Part shown: piece after piece, positions 9,136 to 17,587 of the stretch
Numbering within the stretch: the stretch's first letter is position 1
Layout: each line of letters starts with the position of its first letter
Origin: Curtobacterium sp. MCBA15_012
GTDB taxonomy: Bacteria; Actinomycetota; Actinomycetes; Actinomycetales; Microbacteriaceae
Direction: 5' to 3'
DNA: 64,000 bases
NCBI RefSeq assembly: GCF_001864935.2
Contig: NZ_CP126267.1
Coordinates: forward strand, 2,232,001-2,296,000
Program-made: the position numbers and the translations under genes
The notes under the pieces: generated by a model
The model's database searches: none
Seen by the model: only the letters and a program-made list of their open reading frames with translations
Told to the model about the DNA's origin: nothing

Positions 9136-11472
9136 TCAGCGTGCGATCGGGTTCGGCATCCGCCCGACGCGCACGAGCGACTCGGTCTGCGCGGACAGGT
9201 CGACCATCTGCAGGGTGTTCCGGAGCTGGAGCCGGTTCAGGCAGGAGTGCTCGAAGTCCGGCGCGCGCAGGTCGATCGCACGCGTGCGTCCCGCCGCCGC
9301 GTCGTCCACGCACGCCCCGACGAGCCGCCAGAACGCCGCCGCCGGCAGCACCCCGTCCTCGTCGAGGATCGCCGCGAGGTAGCGGAGCACGCCGTCGAAC
9401 ACGTCGGTGTGGACGCCGAGTGCGGCCTCGGCGTCGTCGACCGGGTGCACGATCCGCTCGGTGCCGGCCGGGACGGGGACGTCGCCGACGACCACGACCT
9501 CCTCGCCGATGTCCTTCACGAACGCGCGGGAGACCACGCCGCCGCGCAGCACGAGCACGAGGTTCTCGCCGTGCGGCATGAACAGCAGCTCGTGCTCGGT
9601 GAGGCAGTGCACGACGGGGCGGAGGTAGGCGTCGAGGTACCGCCGCACCCAGGTCGCGGCGTCGAGCCCGGACCGCGCGACGAGTGCGGCGGCGACCGAC
9701 CGTCCCCGCGCGTCGCGGTGCAGGAGGGCGGCCATGGTGATCGGCCGCTCCCCCGGCGTCAGGCGCGGCACGGGGCTCTCGCGCCAGAGCGCGGCGAGCA
9801 TCTTCCGCTGCGGGGACGCGACGTCCACCCGGTGGTACGCGTCGCCGGTGTACCCGACGGCGGCGTGCTCGCGGAGCACCCCGAACCCGGCGGCGACGAG
9901 CACCGGGTCCGTCGCGACCAGGCCTGCCACCCAGTCGTTCACCGCCGGGGTGCTCCGCATGTACGCGGGCGACATCCCGCGCAGGAAGCCCATGTTCTGC
10001 ACGGCGAGCGCCGTCTTCACGTACGAGCGGTCCGGGTGGGTGCGGTTGAACGCGGTGCGGATCGACTGCTGCGGCTGGTGCTCGTCCGGGCCCTCGCCGA
10101 GGTCGACGAGGTCCTGCCGCCCGAGGTCCGGCGCGAACGTCACGGCGATCCGGTGCTGCCACTGCCACGGGTGCACCGGGATCCAGGTGTACGCGTCGGG
10201 GTCGAGACCGCGGCGCTCCAGGGTCGCGCGGAACCCGGCCACGGTGGCGGGGTCGAGCTCGGCGGCCCAGTGCTCCGGTTCCGTCCGGTCCGCGGCGAGC
10301 GCCAGGTGCGTGTGCTCCCGTCGGGCAGCGAGCCACCGGTAGCGGAACCGGCCGCCGGACTCCGGCGCGTACGCCCGGTACTCGTCGAGGCCGAAGCCGA
10401 TCCGCCCGTTCGCGGCGACGAAGGCCGGGTGTCCCTCGGTCATCGCGGCCTCGGCGTCCTGGAACGCGGCGACGACGTCGCCGTCGGACCGCCCCCGCGC
10501 GAGCTGCGCGGCGGAGGGGCCGCCCCGCCGGTGCTTGGCTGCGGCGCTCGCGAGCGTCGACGCGACCTCCTCGAGGTACGTGCCGAGCAGCTCGTCGGGG
10601 ATGCCGAGCACCTCGTGCAGGGCGAGCACGAAGGCCTGCGCGTCGAGCGGCAGCGTCTCGGCCGCGGCACCCGCCCCCGCTCGGGTCCGGGTGAGGGACG
10701 CCTCGTCGAGCACCCAGTGCTCGAGGGCGTGCACCCGCGCCCGGAACCGGTACGTCGAGTCCCCCGCGTCGAGCAACCACGCGTCGCCGTCGGCCCGCGG
10801 GGTGACGAGCCGCTCGTGCGTGAACTCCGCGATCGCCTTCGCGACGAGGTGCCGCTCGGCGGGCTCGAGGTGCTCCGGCCGGAGGTGCGCGGCGGGCCCG
10901 TCGTCGTCCGGGGTGCCGATCCGGTCGGTGTCGAGCACCGAGAGCAGCGCGCGTTTCCCGTCGACGTCGACCACGCGGAGCGCACGGAACCCGACCTCGG
11001 CGTTCTTGCGCTGCACCGCCGTGTTCCGCACGTCCGGTTCCACGACGACCCGGCGGGCGCCGAGGGCGTCACGGCAGTGCTCGACGACCGCCCGCATCAC
11101 CCGGCTCGTGAGCCCGTGCACGCGCCCGTCGACGGGTGGTGGGGCGACGAGCAGGTGCATGCCGACGTCCCCCGGCTCGGCGTCCCACACGTCGGTCAGC
11201 AGCACGGCCGACGGGTCGTAGGTCTCCGCGTAGGCGATCGGTGCGTCGTCCGACCGGACGATCCACCCGGCCTGCGCCGGGTCCTCCTGCACGGCGCGGA
11301 GGGACGCGCGGACCGCGTCGACGTCGCGGTCGGTCATCCCCCACCAGGAGGACGCCGGGTCCGCGAGCCACGCGTGCACGAGTGCGGCGTCCCGTCCCGG
11401 GTCCACCGGCACGACGGACGGGAGGCCCGTGGCCGCGTCCGCCGGTGCGGCCGTCGTCCCCGGGGCGCTCAC
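9136..11472 (-). CDS. Fused GNAT acyltransferase / IucA-IucC siderophore synthetase (DesC-DesD type)
   Basis: 778-aa fusion. Residues about 20-185 are a GNAT acyltransferase of the IucB/DesC type, expected to acylate N-hydroxycadaverine. From about 190 it is an NIS synthetase (IucA/IucC), with HPWQWQH near residue 435 and KTALAVQNMGF near 485 in the ATP/substrate region, followed by a FhuF-like C-terminal domain ending in MPNPIAR. In Streptomyces these are separate proteins, DesC and DesD, so this one polypeptide would cover the last two steps of hydroxamate assembly. GTG at 11472 overlaps the hydroxylase stop by 4 nt (GTGA). The product is probably a desferrioxamine-like siderophore; the acyl group (acetyl or succinyl) is unknown. 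Confidence 0.9.
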   Translation of the reverse strand: MSAPGTTAAPADAATGLPSVVPVDPGRDAALVHAWLADPASSWWGMTDRDVDAVRASLRAVQEDPAQAGWIVRSDDAPIAYAETYDPSAVLLTDVWDAEPGDVGMHLLVAPPPVDGRVHGLTSRVMRAVVEHCRDALGARRVVVEPDVRNTAVQRKNAEVGFRALRVVDVDGKRALLSVLDTDRIGTPDDDGPAAHLRPEHLEPAERHLVAKAIAEFTHERLVTPRADGDAWLLDAGDSTYRFRARVHALEHWVLDEASLTRTRAGAGAAAETLPLDAQAFVLALHEVLGIPDELLGTYLEEVASTLASAAAKHRRGGPSAAQLARGRSDGDVVAAFQDAEAAMTEGHPAFVAANGRIGFGLDEYRAYAPESGGRFRYRWLAARREHTHLALAADRTEPEHWAAELDPATVAGFRATLERRGLDPDAYTWIPVHPWQWQHRIAVTFAPDLGRQDLVDLGEGPDEHQPQQSIRTAFNRTHPDRSYVKTALAVQNMGFLRGMSPAYMRSTPAVNDWVAGLVATDPVLVAAGFGVLREHAAVGYTGDAYHRVDVASPQRKMLAALWRESPVPRLTPGERPITMAALLHRDARGRSVAAALVARSGLDAATWVRRYLDAYLRPVVHCLTEHELLFMPHGENLVLVLRGGVVSRAFVKDIGEEVVVVGDVPVPAGTERIVHPVDDAEAALGVHTDVFDGVLRYLAAILDEDGVLPAAAFWRLVGACVDDAAAGRTRAIDLRAPDFEHSCLNRLQLRNTLQMVDLSAQTESLVRVGRMPNPIAR

Positions 11473-13013
11473 GCTGACACCCCCGTGTGCTGCCCGGCGC
11501 GGGCACCGGCGGCGCTCGCCGCCGTCGGTTCGTCCGCCGTCGGGTCGTCCGTGGCCGGGCCGGCCGCCGTCGGGTCGTCCGTGGCCGGGCCGGCCGCCGT
11601 CGCGGGCGGTGCGTCCGGGGCCGGCCCCGTCGGGTCGGGAGCCGGCCGCCCACCGGGCAGGCCGAACTCCTGGAAGGCGATCCGTTCCTCCAGGCCGTAC
11701 ACGGCGCGCCCCGTGACGGACCGGATGATCGACGCGTTCCGCCACGCGCCCATCCCGAGATCGGGTGCGGTCAGGCCGTGCGTGTGCTCCTCCGCGTTCT
11801 GCACCCAGATGCGGCCGCCGAGGGTGTCGACGTGCAGGTCGCGGGCCACCGCGAGCCGACCGCGCTCGTCCCGGGCGACGAGGTGCTCGACGGGGGCGAG
11901 GAAGTCGGGCGTGCGCGGCCGGTACCCGGTCGCGAGGACGAGGCGAGCGACCTCGTGCTCGGCCTCGGTGCCGAGCTGCGCGTGCCGGAGCGTCAGGCGG
12001 AACCGGTCGCGGTCGGGCATCCAGGTGGCGGCGACGACGCTCGTGTCGGTGCGGAGCGTCGTGGGGACGGGACCGGTCGCGCTGGTGCGGTAGAGCGTGT
12101 CGTAGATCGTGTCGACGAGGTCGGCGCTGATGCCCTTGTACAGGCCGCGCTGCTCGCGACCGAGACGGTCCCGGACGGGTCCGGGCAGCCCGTGGAAGTG
12201 GTCGGTGTACTCCGGGCTCGTCATCTCGAGCGTGAGCTTGGTGTCCTCCATCGGGAAGAACCGCGGCGAGCGGGTGATCCAGTCGAGGCGGTACCCGCCG
12301 TCGCGGATGCCCTCGAGGAGGTCGCGGTACACCTCGGCGGCGGACTGCCCGCTGCCGACGACGGCGATCGAGTCGGCGCGACGGAGGTCCTCGCGCGCGG
12401 GGAGGTAGCCCGCGGAGTGCACCACCGGGCCGTCCAGACCGCGGAGGGCCTCGGGGACGGCGGGCTCGGTGCCGATGCCGGTGACGACGTGCCGGGCACG
12501 GTAGGTCTCGGGTCCGTCCGGGGTCTCGGCGTGCACCGTGAACAGGTCGGTGTCCGGGTCGTGCTCGACCGCCACGACCCGGCGGCCCCAGCGGAGGGTG
12601 TCGAGCTGCTCGGCGGCCCACCGGCAGTAGGCGTCGTACTCGCGGCGCAGGGGGTGGAAGTCCTCGCGGATGTAGAACGGGTAGAGCCTCCCGGTGGCCT
12701 TGAGCCAGGCGAGGAACGACCAGCGCGAGGTCGGGTCGGCCATCGTCACGAGGTCCGCCAGGAAGGGCACCTGGATCGTGGCGTCGTCGAGCATCATGCC
12801 GTGGTGCCAGGCGAAGCCGTCGGCTTGGTCGAGGAACACCGCGTCGAGGTCGTCGATCGGGTCGGTCAGGCACGCGAGCCCGAGGTTGAACGGGCCGATG
12901 CCGACGCCGACGAGGTCGTGGACGGGTGTGCCGGTCGTCGTACGGCTGGTGGTGCTGGTGCTGGTGCTGGTGCTGGTGCTGGTGCTTGTGCTTGTGCTTG
13001 TGCTGGAGGTCAT
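11469..13013 (-). CDS. Lysine/cadaverine N6-hydroxylase (flavin monooxygenase, DesB type)
   Basis: 514-aa FAD- and NADPH-dependent N-hydroxylating monooxygenase of the IucD/DesB family; it makes the hydroxylamine later acylated to hydroxamate. FAD site GVGIGPFNLG near residue 38, substrate-channel segment DATIQVPFLADLV, NADPH site VVGSGQSAAE near 216, and the C-terminal LVLATGYRPR. The first roughly 25 residues are a Ser-Thr dipeptide repeat encoded by a 6-bp DNA repeat (12949-13006). The last 50 or so are a Pro/Asp/Thr/Ala tail containing an exact duplication (AAGPATDDPT). Neither tail belongs to the fold. ATG at 13013 overlaps the decarboxylase stop by 4 nt. Confidence 0.93.
   Translation of the reverse strand: MTSSTSTSTSTSTSTSTSTSTTSRTTTGTPVHDLVGVGIGPFNLGLACLTDPIDDLDAVFLDQADGFAWHHGMMLDDATIQVPFLADLVTMADPTSRWSFLAWLKATGRLYPFYIREDFHPLRREYDAYCRWAAEQLDTLRWGRRVVAVEHDPDTDLFTVHAETPDGPETYRARHVVTGIGTEPAVPEALRGLDGPVVHSAGYLPAREDLRRADSIAVVGSGQSAAEVYRDLLEGIRDGGYRLDWITRSPRFFPMEDTKLTLEMTSPEYTDHFHGLPGPVRDRLGREQRGLYKGISADLVDTIYDTLYRTSATGPVPTTLRTDTSVVAATWMPDRDRFRLTLRHAQLGTEAEHEVARLVLATGYRPRTPDFLAPVEHLVARDERGRLAVARDLHVDTLGGRIWVQNAEEHTHGLTAPDLGMGAWRNASIIRSVTGRAVYGLEERIAFQEFGLPGGRPAPDPTGPAPDAPPATAAGPATDDPTAAGPATDDPTADEPTAASAAGARAGQHTGVSA
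12949..13006. repeat. 6-bp tandem repeat coding for (Ser-Thr)n at the hydroxylase N-terminus
   Basis: About nine copies of CTGGTG/CTTGTG (plus strand) in tandem. Because the unit is a multiple of 3, slippage would lengthen or shorten the Ser-Thr tail without a frameshift. Confidence 0.9.
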
Positions 13014-14533
13014 CGGGTCGCTCCCGTCGTCTCGGTGGTGTGCGCGGCGCGCTCGCCGCGGTCGGCGTGCGTCCGCCCGGCGTGCAGTCGCGCGGCGTGC
13101 AGTCGCTCGGCGGTCGCCACGACGTGGTCGAGTGCCGCGACGACCTGCTCGACGCTCGTGGCGGGGTTGAGCAGCGTGAGCTTGTCGCACGGTCGGCCGT
13201 CGACGACGGTCTTCGCGACGAGCGCCCGCCCCTCGGCGAGCAGCGCGGCGCGGAGCGGAGCGACGAGGGCGTCCGCCTCGGCGTCGGACACGCCCTCCGG
13301 CTGCCACCGGAACAGCACCGTGCTGAGCTGCGTCGGTGCGACGAGCACCAGGTCCGGGTGCCGTCGCACGTGCTCGTGCACCTGCTCGGCGACGTCGATC
13401 ACGGTGTCGAACGCCCGCCCGATCGCCGCGGCGCCGCTCGCCCGGAGCGTCGCCCAGAGCTTCAGCGCGTCGAAGCGCCGCGTGGTCTGCAGCGACTTGT
13501 CGACCTGGTTCGGCTCGTCGGCGTCCTCGGGGTTGAGGTAGTCGGCGTGCCAGGCCGCGCGACGGAGGTCCGCCGGGTCCCGCACGAGCAACGCGCTCGA
13601 GGACACCGGTTGGAAGAACGACTTGTGGAAGTCGGCGGTCACGCTCCGTGCGCGCTCGATACCGTCGAGCAGGTGTCGGCGCGTCGGGGACACGAGCAGG
13701 CCGCACCCGTAGGCGGCGTCGACGTGCAGCCAGACGTCCTCGAGGTCGCAGACGTCGGCGATCGGCCCGAGCGGGTCGATGCAGCCGCGGTCGGTGGTGC
13801 CGGCGGTGGCGACGACCGCCGTCGGCACCCGACCCTCGCGTCGGACGGCGGCGATCGCGTGTGCCAGGGCGTCGGGCTGCATCCGTCCCGCGCCGTCGGT
13901 GGCGACGTCGACGACGGCCCGTTCGGGCAGGCCGAGCACCATCGCGGACTTGCGGACGCTGAAGTGGCTCGAGGCGGTGGCGAACACGACGAGGTCGTCG
14001 AGCGCCGGTCCGCCCTGCGGTGCGGTCGCGGTCGCCGCCTGCCTGGCCAGCAGCAGCGCGTGCAGGTTCGACTGCGACCCTCCGGAGGTGAAGACGCCGT
14101 CCCCGGCGGGGAACCCGATCGTCTCGGTCGCCCACCGGACGACGCGCCGCTCGATCTCGGTGCCGATGCGCGACTGGTCCCAGGTGTCGACGGAGGGGTT
14201 CACGGCGGCGAGCACGGCCTCGGCGGCGACCGCGGGCAGGGCCACCGGACAGTTGAGGTGGGCGAGGTACCCCGGTTGGTGGAACCAGACGGCCTCGGCG
14301 CTGAAGAGTCGGTCGACCTCCGCGACGGCGGCGTCGGCGGTCCCGAGCGGGACGTCCAGGTCGACGGCGTCGACACGGTCCCGCAGCGTCGCCGCCGGGG
14401 TGTCGGTCGTGGGGGTCCCGACGGTGGCGAAGCGCTCGGCGGTGCGGGTGACGGCGTCGACGACGACCTCCCGGTAGCGCTCGGCGGTGCCGGCGTCGAG
14501 GATCTCGAGCAGTGATGACGTGGTGCTGTTCAC
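13010..14533 (-). CDS. PLP-dependent lysine decarboxylase (group II, DesA type)
   Basis: 507-aa group II pyridoxal-5'-phosphate decarboxylase that would make cadaverine from lysine, the first step of desferrioxamine-type synthesis. PLP-binding Lys304 sits in DFHKSFFQP; the HVDAAYG aspartate segment precedes it by about 40 residues. The frame is open further upstream to 14602, but that crosses the iron box, so I use GTG 14533, only one nucleotide downstream of the box; this implies a leaderless or nearly leaderless mRNA. Group II enzymes also decarboxylate diaminobutyrate or glutamate; the adjoining hydroxylase and NIS synthetase favour lysine. Confidence 0.9.
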   Translation of the reverse strand: MNSTTSSLLEILDAGTAERYREVVVDAVTRTAERFATVGTPTTDTPAATLRDRVDAVDLDVPLGTADAAVAEVDRLFSAEAVWFHQPGYLAHLNCPVALPAVAAEAVLAAVNPSVDTWDQSRIGTEIERRVVRWATETIGFPAGDGVFTSGGSQSNLHALLLARQAATATAPQGGPALDDLVVFATASSHFSVRKSAMVLGLPERAVVDVATDGAGRMQPDALAHAIAAVRREGRVPTAVVATAGTTDRGCIDPLGPIADVCDLEDVWLHVDAAYGCGLLVSPTRRHLLDGIERARSVTADFHKSFFQPVSSSALLVRDPADLRRAAWHADYLNPEDADEPNQVDKSLQTTRRFDALKLWATLRASGAAAIGRAFDTVIDVAEQVHEHVRRHPDLVLVAPTQLSTVLFRWQPEGVSDAEADALVAPLRAALLAEGRALVAKTVVDGRPCDKLTLLNPATSVEQVVAALDHVVATAERLHAARLHAGRTHADRGERAAHTTETTGATR

Positions 14534-14534
14534 A

Positions 14535-14553
14535 TTAGGTGAGGCTAACCTAA
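14535..14553 (-). promoter_or_regulatory. DtxR/IdeR iron box of the siderophore operon
   Basis: On the minus strand TTAGGTTAGCCTCACCTAA, a 19-bp interrupted palindrome matching the DtxR/IdeR consensus TTAGGTTAGSCTAACCTAA at all but one or two positions. It ends 1 nt before the decarboxylase GTG, so iron-loaded regulator should cover the promoter and start site and silence the whole three-gene operon in iron-replete cells. Confidence 0.93.
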
Positions 14554-14637
14554 CTGCCCTGCTCGCGGTACCTCGGACGGGGGGGAAGAACGATCGGTCC
14601 ACGCGGGATGTCCCCCGGCGCGGCTACGCTCGGGGTC

Positions 14638-15867
14638 GTGTCCAGCGCCCCGCACTCCGCGACCGTGGCGGTCATCGGGGCCGGTCAGGCGGGGTTGTCG
14701 GCCGCGCACCACCTGCTCCAGCGCGGGTTCACGCCGGTCACCGGCGAGGGTGAGGACGAGGGCGACCCGACCGGCTCCGGCCGCACCGTGGTCGTGCTCG
14801 ACGCCGACCGGCAGCCCGGCGGAGCCTGGCAGCACCGCTGGGCGTCCCTGCGGATGCGCACCGTGAACGGGATCTTCGACCTGCCGGGCATGCCGCTGCC
14901 CCCGATCGACCCCGAGGAGCCGAGCCGCACCGCCGTGCCGCGCTACTTCGCCGCGTACGAACAGCACGAGCACCTGCCCGTGCTCCGCCCCGTCCGGGTG
15001 ACGGCCGTGCGCTCGCTCGAGGGGGACGAGGAGCGGACCCACACCGGCACGCCGACCGATCCCGGGGAGCCGACCAGCCCCGACGCCGCGGTCGTCCGCG
15101 CCGACCCGGGCGCCACGCCCCCGATGCCCCCACTCCTGGTCGAGACCGACCACGGCGACTGGAGGGTGCGCGCGGTCGTCAACGCCACCGGCACCTGGAA
15201 CACCCCGATCGTGCCGCGGGTCCCCGGTGCCGAGGACTTCCTCGGCGAGCAGCTGCACAGCCGCGACTACGTCGACGCCGAGCGCTTCCGCGGCCGTCGC
15301 GTCGCGGTCGTCGGTGGCGGCATCTCGGCGGTGCAGCTCCTCGAGGAGATCAGCCGCGTCACCGACACGGTCTGGTACACCCGCCGCGAGCCGGTGTTCC
15401 TGTCCGGGGCGTTCGTGCACGAGACCGACGGCGTCGACGTCGAGCGCCGGGTCGCCGCGGACGTCGCTGCCGGGCGGCCCCCGGGCAGCATCGTGTCGTA
15501 CACCGGGCTGCTCTGGACCGAGTACGCCCGAGCCGCCCGTGACCGCGGCGTCCTCGAGCGCCGACCGATGTTCACCGCGATGCGCCCGCACGGGGTCGTC
15601 GAGGAGGACGGCTCGTCCACCTCTGTCGACGTCGTCCTGTGGGCGACCGGGTACCGCGCCGACCTCGACCACCTCGCGCCGCTCGGCCTGCGCGGGCCGC
15701 TCGGCGGCATCCCGATGGTCGGCACCCGGGTCGCCGCCGACCCCCGCGTGCACCTGATCGGGTACGGGCCGTCGCAGTCGACGATCGGCGCGAACCGCGC
15801 GGGACGCGCGGCCGCCCGCGAGGTCGCGCGGTTCCTCGGGGAGGCGCCCGTCCCGTCGTCGACGTGA
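14638..15867 (+). CDS. FAD-dependent NAD(P)-binding oxidoreductase (flavin monooxygenase-like)
   Basis: 409 aa. First dinucleotide fold GAGQAGLSAAHHL near residues 11-23, a flavin-monooxygenase-like PGGAWQHRW segment near 60, second Rossmann motif GGGISAVQLLEE near 222, and LWATGYR near 335. Probably an oxidoreductase of the CzcO/putative flavoprotein type; substrate unknown. It is divergent from the siderophore operon and sits next to its iron box, but I see no second box facing this gene. Start is uncertain: GTG 14638 has a -10-like TACGCT exactly 7 nt upstream (leaderless pattern); an in-frame ATG at 14608 is the alternative. Confidence 0.8.
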   Translation: MSSAPHSATVAVIGAGQAGLSAAHHLLQRGFTPVTGEGEDEGDPTGSGRTVVVLDADRQPGGAWQHRWASLRMRTVNGIFDLPGMPLPPIDPEEPSRTAVPRYFAAYEQHEHLPVLRPVRVTAVRSLEGDEERTHTGTPTDPGEPTSPDAAVVRADPGATPPMPPLLVETDHGDWRVRAVVNATGTWNTPIVPRVPGAEDFLGEQLHSRDYVDAERFRGRRVAVVGGGISAVQLLEEISRVTDTVWYTRREPVFLSGAFVHETDGVDVERRVAADVAAGRPPGSIVSYTGLLWTEYARAARDRGVLERRPMFTAMRPHGVVEEDGSSTSVDVVLWATGYRADLDHLAPLGLRGPLGGIPMVGTRVAADPRVHLIGYGPSQSTIGANRAGRAAAREVARFLGEAPVPSST

Positions 15868-15872
15868 CCACG

Positions 15873-15920
15873 GCCGGACGGGAGGCGCGGGGCGGGCCCG
15901 CCCCGCGCCTCCCGTCCGGC
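15873..15920. terminator. Perfect 48-bp palindrome between convergent genes (GGACGGGAGGC family)
   Basis: GCCGGACGGGAGGCGCGGGG is the left arm start; the element equals its own reverse complement over all 48 bp. It begins 5 nt after the oxidoreductase stop and precedes the convergent pseudogene, so it can act as a terminator in both directions. It belongs to the intergenic palindrome family seen at 21938 and 54403. Confidence 0.85.
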
Positions 15921-15943
15921 GTCCGCGCGCCGCGCGCCGCGCG

Positions 15944-16664
15944 TCAGACCGTCATCGTGAGCGGCGGCAGCGGTCCGTCGGTGTCCGCCACCTGCGTCAT
16001 GCGCGCCGCGAGCCTGCGGAGCGGCGTCGACAGCAGGACCGCGTCCGCGACCCACCGGGCGGCCAGGCCGACCCGGCTGCGCGGGTAGGCGAACCGGACC
16101 GAGCCGTCCGGGATGCCCTGGACCGCGTCGACGAGCGGGCGCATCCAGTCGTCGAACGCCGCGAGGGCCCGGTCGAGCGCTGCGCGGTCGAGGTGTCCCG
16201 GTCCGTCCGGAGCGGCGCCCTCCACGGCGTCGGCGAGCGAGGCCGCGAGCACGTACCCGCTCGTCAGCGCGAGCGAGGCTCCCCCGCCGCCCATCGGCGT
16301 GACGCACCACGCGGGTCCCCGATCACCGCGACACGTCCGCGGCGCCAGGACGGCATCCGGATCTGCGTGAGCTGGTCGACGTACAGGTCCTCGGTGTCGG
16401 CGAAGGCGTCGAGCACGCGCGCGGTCTCCCAGCCGACGCCCTCGTACCGGCGGGTGAGCGCCGCGACGACGTCCAGACGGTCCTTGCCGACCAGGTCGTC
16501 GCGTCCGGCGTAGGCGAGGACGGCCCGGGTCGTTCCGTACGGGTCCGGGCGGAGGTGCACCTGACGCCCGCCGACGGCCGTGTACCAGCGCCAGCGGTCG
16601 TCGTCGGAGGCAGTGCGTGGGATCGTGCCGAACGCCATGGTCGCGCCGAGGTCGCGCGGGTCCA
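15944..16664 (-). pseudogene. FAD-dependent monooxygenase remnant (5'-truncated and frameshifted)
   Basis: The C-terminal half of a PHBH-like FAD monooxygenase is split over two frames. One frame carries the segment ending QIRMPSWRRGRVAVIGD, the conserved GD motif before the second FAD-contact region; the other resumes at MGGGGASLALTSGYVLAASL and runs to the stop at 15944. Around 16310 the DNA reads GACCCGCGTGG where GACGCCGCGTGG is expected, a single-base loss that explains the frame change. The N-terminal FAD-binding half is missing: upstream of about 16664 the sequence turns into the opposite-strand MarR remnant. No intact start is visible, so the gene should be dead. Confidence 0.8.
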
Positions 16665-16930
16665 CGTCATCCGGGCTCGTCGACCGCCTCGAGGCGGCCG
16701 GGCACGTCACACGACATCGTGAGAGCACCGACCGACGCCGGGTCACGCTCCGCACGACCGAGGCCGCCCAGCGGGCGAACGCGGCGTTCCTCGGGTTCGC
16801 CGGGCGGGAGATCGCCGGGTCGCTCCGTGCGGCACCGTCGGAGGAGACCCGGGCAGCGCTGGCCTTCCTCGACCGGATGACCGCGGCGGCGACCACGGCG
16901 CGCGGCTGGCCCGGCGCGCGCGGACGGGCG
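16665..16930 (+). pseudogene. MarR-family regulator remnant (5'-truncated)
   Basis: On the plus strand an open frame carries LVDRLEAAGHVTRHRES and TDRRRVTL, the recognition helix and wing of a MarR regulator, then a helical tail up to about 16920. The first two thirds of the domain are absent and there is no start codon. It abuts the truncated monooxygenase head to head, the usual divergent layout of a MarR and its target, so one internal deletion probably removed both 5' ends and the shared promoter. Confidence 0.75.
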
Positions 16931-16970
16931 GCTGAGCGCAGCGCGCCCGGGCGCCCTTCGCGCGCCGGGC

Positions 16971-17140
16971 CCCTGGATAGAGCAGGAACTGTCGGGTCGC
17001 GCCCGGCCATCCGACGTCGACTGCTCCATCCGCCGAGCCACGGCCGGGTGCGGGCGCTGAGCGGAGAGCGACGCCCGCCCCTGGATGGAGCAGGAACTGT
17101 CGGGTCGGGCCCGGCCATCCGACGTCGACTGCTCCATCCG
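16971..17140. repeat. Two copies of a GGATGGAGCAG imperfect palindrome
   Basis: Units at 16971-17032 and 17078-17140 (108 bp apart) are almost identical. Each has CTGGATRGAGCAGGAACTG on the left and GACTGCTCCATCC on the right, forming a hairpin around GGTCGSGCCCGGCC. Between them is a GC-rich spacer, and 17180-17205 is a run of alternating GGGCCC. No gene is seen in 16930-17253. Confidence 0.85.
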
Positions 17141-17216
17141 CGGGGCGGCGGCCGCGCGCGGGTACGGGTGTGCGTGCGTGCGGGCCCGGGCCCGGGCCCG
17201 GGCCCGGAACGACGAA

Positions 17217-17246
17217 ACCCCCGGCGAGCGGGAGCTCGTCGGGGGT
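17217..17246 (-). terminator. Intrinsic terminator after the tRNA-Glu genes
   Basis: On the minus strand, ACCCCCGACGAG, loop CTCCCG, CTCGCCGGGGGT (one mismatch), followed by a short T-containing tail (TTTCGTCG). It lies 8 nt after the second tRNA-Glu. Confidence 0.8.
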
Positions 17247-17253
17247 GTCGGTG

Positions 17254-17329
17254 TGGTGACCCCAGCGGGATTCGAACCCGCGTTACCGCCGTGAGAGGGC
17301 GACGTACTAGGCCGCTGTACGATGGGGCC
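17254..17329 (-). tRNA. tRNA-Glu (anticodon CTC)
   Basis: 76 nt including an encoded CCA. Acceptor stem GGCCCCA pairs with TGGGGTC (one G-T). Anticodon loop CTCTCAC gives CTC, so Glu; T-arm GGTTCGAATCC. Identical to the copy at 17384. Confidence 0.95.
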
Positions 17330-17383
17330 GTGGTTCCGTCGAGACGGAGCACACGTGTTGTCGGACTCGGAGGAAAGCCACCG

Positions 17384-17459
17384 TGGTGACCCCAGCGGGA
17401 TTCGAACCCGCGTTACCGCCGTGAGAGGGCGACGTACTAGGCCGCTGTACGATGGGGCC
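17384..17459 (-). tRNA. tRNA-Glu (anticodon CTC), upstream copy
   Basis: 76 nt with encoded CCA, identical to the copy at 17254-17329 and 54 nt upstream of it on the same strand, so probably one transcript. The spacer holds no gene. Confidence 0.95.
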
Positions 17460-17587
17460 GTTCCGACAACCCGATAAGTATGGCACAGCAGCAGCAGACT
17501 GCCAAAACGGGGCGTGTCGCCCGGGTGTGCCGCGCTCGAGGTGCGCCGCGGGGCGGACGCGGGGCGTGCCTCCAGGCCGTCCCGACG

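Noticed and set aside
12926..14515. Plus-strand frame over the decarboxylase
   Set aside because: Antisense shadow of a clear PLP decarboxylase.
15944..16294. A short intact gene (116 aa)
   Set aside because: It is the frame-shifted C-terminus of the monooxygenase remnant, starting at an internal Met inside the conserved GGGGASLA motif.
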